Position numbers and translations under genes: made by a program. The notes beneath the pieces were generated by a model. The model was not told the origin of the DNA. It saw nothing but the letters and a program-made list of their open reading frames with translations, and did no database searches. Of a DNA stretch of 64,000 nt, positions 54,601 to 64,000 are shown one piece after another. Numbering within the stretch: position 1 is the stretch's first letter; every line of letters begins with the position of its first letter. Source of the DNA: Pohlia nutans (Eukaryota; Streptophyta; Bryopsida; Bryales; Mniaceae); assembly GCA_022496805.1 (NCBI GenBank), contig CM040085.1:32331811-32395810 (forward strand), written 5' to 3'.

Positions 54601-57097
54601 GTTTCCCAAACAAGCCTACTCAACAATATGTATTGTGAGGGATGTTAATATTTACAGTAATGGCTGAAAACTGTCTCAATATATAGTCTATATCATACTG
54701 GGCTTGGTCAATTTGATTGTGATGCCTGACATGTATTGATGAGTGACAAACGTGACAGGAAGAGACGTCCAGCTCAATTGCCACATCAGGATCCTCAGCA
54801 ACTACTAGCTTGAAAGAAAAGGCCAAGGAATCCACTACTGAGAAAGTGAAAGAGAGAGTGGCAAAGCGAAAGCAACGGAATGAGAAAGGCAATGTGGAGA
54901 AAACTGTTGCAGAAAAAGAACTGCCTGAGGACAAGCTAGCCCTTCTTCCCGTGGAGGCATCTGCTGTTGGTATTTTGCTCCTCATTTTGTTGACAAGCTT
55001 TTATGTGGTAAGTTCTTTAAGTACTTCCATTGACCATCCATAAGAAACGAGATTTGGTTGCATGTTCATTCGTCTCCATACGTTGTGAACATAGTCTACG
55101 TTGTTTGTAAGGTCTTCGATGCATCCTTCTCAGAAAGTTAGGTCCACGTAGAAGTTTCTGAGGACCAAACTGTTTCACTGGCATGTCAAAATTGGGTGCA
55201 GGTTCATTGTGTATGGGCTGCAGCCGAGGCGTACTCAGCCCCTTCAATTGTGCTGACATCCCGTACGGAGGATGGAGTGCATGTCTTTGATGATTTCAGA
55301 GAAGCGTACGGATGGCTCAACCACAACACTGATGAAAACGACAAGGTAGCTTTTCTCACATTTATGTCCTCGATTCTGAATTTACGTGTTGTCGTTCTTA
55401 AACGTCTAATACATGTTGTCCAGTATTGCATCCCAATTATTGTCCAGTATATATCGGACCCAGGCAAATAAAGTGGGATGCTGGTAGCGTGCTGTGTCTC
55501 GCATGCATAATCAGTACAGATATCTGTAGAGTGATCTTGCGTAAATGAATGTGAGTCATGGATTTCATACTTGGCTGGATCTACTTCTGGGTTAGAACAA
55601 GACCTTTTCTTCCCTTACTGAGCACTTTGTTCACTAGTGTAAGAGTCAATTCTCACGGTTTCTGTTTGTGTTATCAGGTAGCGTCCTGGTGGGATTATGG
55701 GTATCAAACAACTGCAATGGCCAACAGGACTGTAATTGTTGATAACAACACGTGGAATAATACCCACATAGCTACTGTGGGTATGGCAATGTCTTCTCCT
55801 GAGAAAGCAGCATGGGATATCTACAGAACCTTGGACGTGAAGTACGTATTTGTTGTCTTCGGGGGATTGGTAGGTTATCCGAGTGATGACATCAACAAGT
55901 TCCTTTGGATGGTGCGCATAGGTGGTGGTGTGTTCCCCCACATTAAAGAACCCGATTACCTGGTAAGTTCTTTTATAGGTTTCAATCTTAGATGGTATCG
56001 CATGAACAATTATGAATGATATTACCTTGAGTTCGATCTGTGGCCTCTGCCTCCTAGATGCGGATGATATCTCATTGATATTGGGTGGTTTGTCTTGTGA
56101 CAGAGAGATGGCCAATACCGTATTGATGACCAGGCGACACCTACAATGCTCAATTCTCTGATGTATAAGTTATCTTATTACAGGTGCGTGATTCTTTAAG
56201 ATTGAAGAGATGATTGATTTTAGGAAGCATGTGTCGTATAATCAATTTCTCTCTTGAGCTTAGCAACTATATAGTACGTGCTAGGTTGCTGTTGTAGTTT
56301 TGCTTGTTAGTTTTAATCAATAGCTTAACTTTCGTTTCTTGGAACAGGTTTGCTGAAGCAAGCATGGATGGAAAGGGCTTTGATAGAGTGAGGCGGACTG
56401 AAATTGGAAGAAAGAATTTCAAACTCACCCACTTTGAAGAGGTATTTTGATTACGCCTGCTTATTTTGACAACGGTTTAATATACTTTTGCCTCTGTTGC
56501 ATATTGCCTAGGCTACTGTTCGTATGCATTTACCTGTCGCAGATTCTTGTTTGAGCTTTTTACTAACTTCAGGAGTGTTACGCATTGCAGGTTTTCACTA
56601 CTCATCATTGGATGGTACGAATATATAAATTGAAGGAACAGAAGAATAGAGTGCGTGGAAAGATCAGAAAAATCAAATCAAAGCCTGTAAGTGGCTTCTT
56701 CTTTCCCCATTACACGTTACATTCATACAGTTTTTGGTCATTGATGCATCCTTTTAGTAACAACTGTCCTGTAAACTAGTAGTTTTCACCTTCTCGTGAA
56801 AGCTCGCTTTATTTGACCATTGCCATGCTCAAATTGTGCAAAGTGATTCTTACAAGCCCTTAGAATTGCTCTTAGAGTATGTTGGATTATTGGTACTAAA
56901 AGTATCATTCGAAGAGTCACGTCCACTGCCCAGGTAGTGATAAAGATGTGTATCGCGAGCAAAGCTTCATTCGATTGTGTGGTTCAAGCCTATTACATAG
57001 GTCATGTTTTCTCCCCCAACCTAATATGGTTTTCCATCTTCTGCAGGGTAAGAGCAAATCAACAACAAAAAAGAATGCCTCAAAGGGAAGATCGTAG
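48628..57097 (+). CDS. STT3A: STT3 (A-type), catalytic subunit of oligosaccharyltransferase
   Basis: STT3 moves the lipid-linked oligosaccharide onto Asn of N-x-S/T sequons in the ER lumen. I place 22 coding exons: 48628-48717, 49834-49896, 50255-50310, 50587-50658, 50758-50863, 51217-51267, 52045-52140, 52310-52369, 52606-52719, 52900-52986, 53141-53244, 53366-53461, 53777-53897, 54068-54148, 54257-54394, 54759-55007, 55202-55345, 55678-55962, 56104-56183, 56348-56441, 56591-56686, 57047-57097. They sum to 2,334 nt (777 aa) with all phases consistent. Hallmarks: [10 protein letters not shown], the SVSEHQP loop, the catalytic [11 protein letters not shown] motif, [29 protein letters not shown], and a basic C-terminus ([14 protein letters not shown]) resembling the A isoform. 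Multiple membrane helices are evident. The initiator is followed at once by the first helix, so the N-tail is short. One TTAA MITE lies in intron 6. A versus B isoform is my best reading. Confidence 0.95.
51626..51863. mobile_element. TTAA-type MITE, copy M9, in an STT3 intron
   Basis: TTAA 51626-51629 then CCCCTAAAGGACCAA; right end TTGGTCCTTCAGGGG then TTAA 51860-51863. 238 bp, intronic (between exons ending 51267 and starting 52045). Related to the relics at 12440-12561 and 22968-23190. Confidence 0.85.
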
Positions 57098-57184
57098 AAG
57101 TGATATTCTAGGCAAGAATGGAAATGACGTTTAGTTACCATTTTCCATGTAACGTTCAGATGAGGTAGAGATTATCAGATCCTT

Positions 57185-57495
57185 TGTGGGTAGGGTTAGT
57201 CTAGAGGTTAGAGTGACGCACTCACACAGTTGGGTGTGGGGGAGGTTGGGGCTGACGGTTGGGGTCCCTCATCACATTAATATTTGCACCTCGTATGGCA
57301 ATTTTACTATGCTTGTCTACCTATTATGAGGATTAGTTACTATGCAAATTGTGAATGTTCTTTTGTTACAATCAATTGTTTAATTCACATATTGTTAAGC
57401 ATCTCTCCTGAGTTGAGGTGAGTGGGGAGAACTAACTCAATATTTCAACAAGATTCTTAGGTAATGTTCTCACATCTAATGAAATGAAATGAATT
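57185..57495 (+). mobile_element. tRNA-derived SINE just after the STT3 stop
   Basis: TAGTCTAGAGG (57197-57207) matches the pol III A-box consensus exactly, and GGTTGGGGTCC (57257-57267) is a B-box with two changes. TAGTCTAGAGGTTAGAGTG followed by a GTGGGG-rich stretch is typical of the tRNA-related head of plant SINEs. The 3' end is a short AATGA-type repeat near 57475-57492. Target duplications could not be identified, so the ends are approximate. Confidence 0.55.
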
Positions 57496-57812
57496 GTTAG
57501 CGTCCACTGAAAAGCCTCTGGCCCAAGGGACTAGCAGATGTGGAAATGAGCACCTTGTGATTGGTGCTGAGTGGGTTTAAAAATTTACTGATTAGCTTGT
57601 GAAAATTAGATGTGAAAGAATTCTTAGGGTTTTCCATTGTGCTAGGTGTGAAAAGATCAAGATGTTTCGCTCTGATGTTATTAGAGTAGGGGTAACGAAA
57701 GATAAAATGGGATTCAGTTATTTCAACGGATGTACACATTTGACATAGTCTTGATTTTCTTCGTTTGTTATGCCATCGTCCAACTTCTACTTCTAAGTTG
57801 TGGTTTGATGTC

Positions 57813-58033
57813 CTAAGGTAGGAGCACCTAAAACCAACATTGTACCTAATTGTGATAGAGCCTAGGCAAGATAGTCATTCTAGAACCTAAATCTAGGTAG
57901 ACCATAGATAGCTTATCATTTTGATCAACATACAATATGGGCTCTATCATGTGCCTACATTTGCGTTCTAAAATGATTGCATGGTTTAAATATTGTCGCA
58001 AATAGGTACAATGTTTTAGATGCTCCTACCTTA
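57813..58033. mobile_element. Foldback MITE, CTAAGGTAGGAGCACCT ends
   Basis: CTAAGGTAGGAGCACCTAAAAC at the left and an inverted counterpart (GTTTTAGATGCTCCTACCTTA) at the right bracket 220 bp. Same terminal motif as the 5697-6100 and 59457-59682 elements. Non-coding. Confidence 0.6.
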
Positions 58034-58035
58034 TA

Positions 58036-59454
58036 TGTTGCGATAGTACAACGTTGAAGCATGCAATGGATCTCGGAGATGTACGGTTCCAATTTATAAT
58101 TTGCAATGTTTTTGAATTCAAGATAGTGAGCTTTCTTATTTGTTAACGAGGAGTTCCATTCTTTTGCTAAATACATTGCAATCATGACGGTGTTAGTAAA
58201 CTCCCGGTTAATGGTGTATGAATAACAAGCATTCCATGTTTGTATTCATGAGTTACATTTGGTATCGCACAATTTATAACCTTTACATCGTTATTTTGAG
58301 GAAACTACAAAGGCCTTGTAAACTTAGCTATGTGGGACCATGAGTCGACCTTGTTGTTTGTATGCTAAAGTGAGCTGTAGGATGTGTAATTCTATCTTAA
58401 CCTCCCCAAATTTTGCAAATAGTATGGCTAGCGTTGTGTTTCATCATCACAACATGTCTATTTAAAAAAAATCATTGGATTTTCTATTCCATATGGACTG
58501 ATATGATCATACCACACCATAATTTAGAGTCATTTGTGATGGTTGGTCCAATGTAGGTGTAGCATTCCAAAAGTACATGTAGAGGTTTTTGATTGTAATT
58601 TCTTTTTCTTGGTAGTCATTTGTTTCGAAAAAGACTACTGGTACTCAACGATTTCCAGAGAGAACGTCTTATTGAACATCCTTTTCACACTACTCAATGA
58701 GGGTTCAAAACATATGTATTCACATAACGCCAAAGTACTATACAAATACAATATATATTACCTTATAGTATATGATATGTGCTCATTTATTTTACTTCAA
58801 TAACAACAAATTAATTTTAAAATATCTATAATAAAAATAAAGTAGTTTGGAACAGAGCCTTGCGGTTATATCTTTCTTGTTTTGTTGGTTTTGCTGTGGA
58901 TGAAATATTTTTGTCTATCCTACAACAAATTTGGGAATTGGCACCACTAGATTGGAAATTGACACATGAGTGTTTTAAAGCGTTGAGAGCGATGCAAAAT
59001 GTGGAGAATTGATGAGGGTTAGGAGTATGGACCAGCTGTACCTAGGAATAAGAATCGTTGCAAAAGAATCGTTGTAGCGAATTCTAAAATATTGGACATG
59101 CCTCATAATTCTTTACTTAAAAAAAGATGGTGGAGAGTTGGAAGTCCACAACAGCCTCACCTCAAGAATCACATGTTTTGAATTTATCTTTCATGCAATG
59201 AGCAAATGTGTAAACCCTTGCAAGGGCTAAAGAACCTTATGAACAAGGTGTAGGTGGCATGCTTCTTGAGCTTACATAAAAAGAAATTCAACAGAAAAAC
59301 GTTTTCTACAATGTATATTGGAATTTTAGGGTTTGATCTTTGTAGTGTTGTAATTAAAACAATTTTAACAATTTTGAAGAAGATAAATTGGACTAGACAA
59401 TAGAAGATAGCCCCCACACTTTCTTAGTTGAGACCATTTTCATTTGAAATTAGG
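58036..59454. other. Intergenic DNA, no gene seen
   Basis: AT-rich sequence without supportable genes; frames at 58543-58803 and 59184-59417 are short and lack features. Confidence 0.5.
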
Positions 59455-59456
59455 AA

Positions 59457-59682
59457 CTAAGGTAGGCGTACCTGAAACCACCACGACACCTAAATCCACC
59501 AACTTCTACACCCCTTTTTCATTTCAGGAAGGAAATGTAGGCTTTCATTACATGACTTATGCATCAATTGCTCAAAAGTTAAGTCATGTACCGACAACTT
59601 ACATTTCCTCCCTAAAATGAAGAAAGGGTGTAGAAGTTGGTGGTTTTAGGTGTTGTGGTGGTTTAAGGTACATCTACCTTAG
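59457..59682. mobile_element. Foldback MITE, CTAAGGTAGGCGTACCT ends
   Basis: CTAAGGTAGGCGTACCTGAAAC and GTTTAAGGTACATCTACCTTAG are inverted ends. The arms extend inward through ACCACCACGACACCTAAA, CCACCAACTTCTACACCC and AGGAAGGAAATGTA with inverted partners, so most of the element is a hairpin. Confidence 0.7.
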
Positions 59683-59734
59683 ATGTAAATCAGCGTTTGA
59701 CTGAAAAAGGACCAAACATGGCCCCACGGTGCTC

Positions 59735-59754
59735 CTCACACGCTTAGGGGTTAA
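59735..59754. mobile_element. Solo right end of a TTAA-type MITE
   Basis: CACACGCTTAGGGGTTAA ends at 59754 and matches the family right end. No left partner is visible upstream, so the element is probably truncated by the neighbouring MITE. Confidence 0.45.
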
Positions 59755-60282
59755 AGGTGACTGAACGTTTTAGCTTAACATAACATTCAATACAAGCTAC
59801 AAAGAAAACTTGTTTTTCTCTTCCATGCACTAGCAAAGGAGGTTTTGGCACAACACACTCGAACCAACACCCAGGCATTACACACATCATGGACAACCAC
59901 AGGTGCCGCCAAATTTTCCTCAAATTACACTGCATTGAGCAAGATAGCCATGCCATTGAAAGTATGTTAACATTATCTTCCATCTTTACCAACCTTCTGC
60001 GTCTAGCAAAATAAAATAAAAATATCCTTCATCCGCACTGTTTACTATAGGACTAGCCACCAGATCTTTGATTTGCACGAATAACATGAAACCCACCAAG
60101 GCAGGCATGGAATTTTGAATCTAGACTCTTCTTGCAATCACATGACACAAGCGCTCTATGATTGTTGCTGGATGTGAAGGCAGTTGATGTAAAAAACAGT
60201 GCAAGTAAAAACAGTTGCCTCAAAAATTGGTACTGGGCCCTAACTACTTACTGTCTGTCACTCAACAGAGTACACAAGACTT

Positions 60283-63200
60283 CTACCGCCTCCGCATGCC
60301 ACGACCACCACGGCCTCCCATGCCCCGGCCTCCCATAGCTGCTTCTCCTTGAGCAGCTTCAGACTGCAAGGAAAACAAAAGTCATTACTAAAACCAGACC
60401 GAGCAGCATGTAAGTAGAGCTCAATTCTAACAGAGCTTAGAAATATCCATGAAGAACACTCCTAGGTTATCCAAGTCTGAAGCAGAGTTTCATCATCACA
60501 TTCAATGGGTCGTCTTTACCTTAGGGTTCTTAATCGTCTCATCCACGCTGAGGACAATGCATGCAGCTTCTGTTGCAGCCGTTAGCGCATTAATCTGTGG
60601 GAAACCAAAATCCAGACAGATGTTAGTTTCAATGAATAAGAACATGCCTTATCAATATGAATATAGCACTGATGCCCAAGTAGCTTGCCTCAGTAAGTAA
60701 AATTAGTGTGAAGAAAACTTAAGAGCAACTTAGGTGAAAGTCAACTCTGCAAGCACATGTGACATGGATTGTTCTCAAATGCAGCTAATTCAAGAAGAAC
60801 GTGTTCGGCATGCAAGAGCTTGTGACTCTTTGAAGAAACAAAAACAAAAAGGCTCATGAATAAAATAGGAAGACATTCTTTTGTACTGAGCGTGGAAAGA
60901 GATATTAAACTACAAAGCAGCCAAGTTAAACTATTGATGAAAGATTGTTCGGGATCAGAAAATGGCTATCTGGTATACTTCCTTCAAGAAACCAGTTCCA
61001 ACTTCTGACAAGGTAGACCTTTATCACACTAGATAAAAACTCACCTTCACAACAGACGGTTCCCACACAAAGTTGCCAAATGTGTCAACGATTCCACCAG
61101 TGTTAATGTCCACACCATAAAGAGCGCCCTCACCTGCACATTGTGTACAAAAGTGTTGAATGAGAATACTCTTGTCGTCACAAGAAACACATGCAGGTCC
61201 GGACTAAAATCACTCCCCATGGTCTAATCGGCACAAACTTTGGCATTCAACATATTCATTTTCAGTTGTCACAAGAAGGTACCTGAAGCCAAAGCATGCT
61301 TCTGCCTCAGCTTATTCAGCACATCTGTTGCATCAAATCCTGCATTATCACACAATTGTCTGGGGATAACCTGCAGAAACCCCAGAGCTCTCGGATTAAT
61401 TGCAATTTACTTGACCAAAAGTGACGCTCCAAAGTAAATGGAAATAAAATAAAAAATCACCAGACTAGTCTATCTGATTGATTTTGCACAAGTCGCTACT
61501 CAATATCATGAAGTTAGTTCAATTTGAATGATTTATACCTCAAGAGCCTTTGCATATGAGTTGATAAAGAGCTGTGATTTTCCAGCTATAGTTCGTGCAT
61601 GTTGTCGCAAATATCGACTAAGCTCCATCTGCACAAGATGAACATAGGTAATGATGAAGGGTCAAGCCACCACTAACTAACAAATGAGACAACTCAACAT
61701 GTCAATAGCACCTAGAAGTTACTACAGATACCCAGGCAAAGCAACAAATGCAAATGATAAGTAAACTCACATCAATAGCACCACCACCAGCCACAACATT
61801 TGAGTTCTTCAGGGCTCTCCGCACTATCATGATTGCATCGTGTAGACTGCGCTCAGCCTCCTCGATAAACTGCAAAAACAGTGATTTAATAAACTTTGCA
61901 AAATGAGCTGCAGAGCACAAGACATATCTGCAAGGTTATTGAGGATATAGTACCAGTCATATAGATCTTAACGTCTCCCGGAAATCCTTACTATGCCTAC
62001 TACTTTATCCTCTGCATGTTCATTCCTGAACTGAGTTTCCAAAGATTAAGGAAAAATGAGGGACTGGCTATTCCTTGAATATCAGGATAAACGAGATGAA
62101 CCTAACCTGGTCTGCACCCCCACGCAAGACGATTGTTGCTGTTTCACCACCAGGGCATCCAGTGAAGATGTTGAAGCGCTCATTGCCAACTTGCCTTTCC
62201 TCAAACAGCTCACATTGTCCCAGTACCTGCCAATCAGTTCCCGTCCATAGTAAGGGAATATACTGACTTGATAAGGGTAGGTCAAAAGAAAAATAAAAAA
62301 TTAGTCACTCAAGTATCTTGCAATCCCTGCATTACTTGAATATCCTGTCAGCTATCCAGAAAAAAAAAAAAAAAAGACACAGAACAGTGTTGACCTACAT
62401 GGTTTAATGGTATAAATAGTGCACTCTTCACTTACATCTGGTATCACGTTGTTCACAGTTGTCTGCACTGATGCACCAGTGGCTATAGCAACACGCTGTA
62501 AATCTTCTTCCATAACACGACCAGCGCAAAAGACGTCTCGATCAGCAAAATATTGAGTGGCCAAGTCTCCAATCGCTAACCGAGAGAGAACAATCTTAGC
62601 ACCGCTCTTAACACACTTGTCAAGCTTGTCATAAATGATGTTCCATTCAGCATCGACAATGCTTTGGTACTGGGAAGGATCAGAAAGCCTGCAAAGCAGT
62701 CATAATTAAGATTCAGTGTACAATAGTTCAGATACGAGAAAAAAATTTCCTTCATAATACTACGCACAAATGCAAGTTTTACTGCACGAAAGATCAGAAT
62801 GAACGACAAGTACAGTTCACTTGTAAGACCCCGTGCAATATCCTGTTAAAAAGTTTCAATTTGTGTAGGTCCGGCTGCAGATATGATGGCTATACCTGAC
62901 TTCAGCATTCTCTTTCTCAGATTTTAACTCTAGCTCCAGATTCAGCAAAAGTATCTTCGGGGTTTTGAAGCTCTTGGGCTGCTGTTCAAATCCTGCGTAT
63001 GAGAACGTTTTCTTGAAAGCTACTCCATTCACTAAGAAAGAATCACGCATCGTTCCACCTTGTACCTGCCACATTCACCACTTCTAAGCTTGTTTGCCCA
63101 ACTTGATTCACAGGAAAATCAAAAAGTGCACTGCTATAAGACCTCAATCGGCGAACCCAAACGTAGATAAATATAAACGAGAATTAGGGCTTATCGTAGA

Positions 63201-64000
63201 GGATTAGATATTAGACCAAGCTTGAACAACTGATATTATTCCTATATAAGTGTACATACTTTCTTGATTCCAATCATGTTAAGACGGCTGTCAGCACCGA
63301 GACTAGCAACCGCATCCACCACCATCTTTGCAAAAAACTCCTTCTCCCCGCCGACGAGTTTCGAGCTCAAGGTTGTGGAGGCACACTTCTCAAGCAGACT
63401 CTTCTTCTCTTCCATACTCTTTCCTTCGATACTGACAGCGAGCTCCTTCACTTTCTTCACGACGAGGTTCGCCGCAGTGCGAAACGCCCGAATAATTAGC
63501 TGCGGGTGCACTCCATCTTCGATAAAAGGCTTGGCTTCCCGAAGAAACTCTCCAGCAAGAAGCACCACCGTTGTTGTTCCATCCCCAACCTGTGTCACAA
63601 ATAATCGACTTTAACCCCTAAGCGTCTAAAACTCCCAATATGGCCATCTTTGCAACGGTGGCATTTTCTCATTAGACCTCGATTCTCTGATTGCAATACA
63701 TCATTTTAAAGCTCTTGATTATACTACAAGACCACAGTGTCGATCGTGTCAAACTGAAGTCATTTTCACACAAACTGACGCTTTCCAGCAGGGGGTTCAA
63801 TTTTAGAAAATACACTTAGGGGTTAAAATCTCAAAGTCTCCAAGAACACACCATCGATCGCCATTTGGCTGACATCCGAGATCAATGGCTGGCAACCGGG
63901 GCGTTTAGGGTTTTCAGACAAGAAGAAAGAGAATAAGTGTTTTGTACCTCGGAGTCCTGCGACTTGGCAATGTCCACGAGAATTTTGGCAGCCGGGTGCA
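60283..64000 (-). CDS. CCT7: CCT7, chaperonin TCP-1 subunit eta (3' part)
   Basis: CCT7 is one of eight subunits of the cytosolic TRiC/CCT ring that folds actin, tubulin and other proteins with ATP. Exons seen, 5' to 3': 64000-63948 (continues off the window), 63589-63260, 63065-62896, 62688-62436, 62226-62107, 61869-61771, 61628-61539, 61370-61283, 61133-61045, 60594-60520, 60363-60283 (stop TAG). Family motifs: [29 protein letters not shown] (ATP-binding GDGTT), [70 protein letters not shown] and DETIKNPK. The C-tail is Gly/Arg-rich ([16 protein letters not shown]). All exon phases are consistent, so the gene looks functional. The N-terminal exon(s) lie beyond the right edge. A TTAA MITE lies in the intron between the first two visible exons. 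Confidence 0.95.
63611..63826. mobile_element. TTAA-type MITE, copy M11, in a CCT7 intron
   Basis: TTAA 63611-63614 then CCCCTAAGCGTCT; right end ACACTTAGGGG then TTAA 63823-63826. 216 bp, inside the 63590-63947 intron. Confidence 0.78.

Overview
This is a repeat-rich, AT-rich nuclear window from a eukaryote with spliced genes. A plant (streptophyte) source is suggested by three things: two secretory GT14 'core-2/I-branching' glycosyltransferase genes of plant type, an STT3A-like oligosaccharyltransferase subunit with plant-like sequence blocks, and a hAT transposase of the kind common in seed-free plants. I cannot name the species; a bryophyte, lycophyte, fern or streptophyte alga would all fit.

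Layout. 1-6.4 kb is gene-free and holds nested MITEs. 6.4-14.5 kb is a tandem duplication carrying two two-exon GT14 genes; the second copy has a large foldback element in its upstream region and an extra insertion in its intron. 16.0-17.5 kb (minus strand) is a small unrecognised gene ('gene X') predicted to make a two-helix membrane protein, with a symmetric 90-nt exon duplicated in tandem. 17.8-21.9 kb is a complete hAT element with an 8-bp target duplication and a transposase frame broken by three stops. 24.0-26.3 kb is an FCP1/HAD-like gene, probably decayed, in a cluster of short GGGAGNNCTCCC palindromes. 27.2-41.5 kb is a second, truncated copy of gene X split by one 13.27-kb non-LTR retrotransposon on the minus strand, bounded by a 12-bp target duplication. 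That element has a gag-like ORF, a 2A-like peptide, an AP endonuclease/reverse transcriptase ORF, an unusual C-terminal module, and an RNase H region behind one in-frame TAG. 41.5-48.4 kb is gene-free and packed with MITEs. 48.6-57.1 kb is STT3 (22 coding exons, 777 aa). 60.3-64.0 kb (minus) is the 3' part of CCT7 (chaperonin TCP-1 eta), running off the right edge.

The thread through the window is a dispersed family of short elements with ends TTAA-CCCCTAAACGTCC ... GGACGTTTAGGGG-TTAA: nine paired copies and four partial ones. They look like piggyBac-type (TTAA target) non-autonomous transposons. Copies sit inside other MITEs, in the GT14 upstream region and in introns of STT3 and CCT7. No matching transposase is visible here.

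STT3 and CCT7 are housekeeping genes (N-glycosylation and cytosolic protein folding). The GT14 enzymes would act in the Golgi. I see no operon-like linkage. Splice sites were placed by eye from GT/AG signals, frame continuity and family knowledge.
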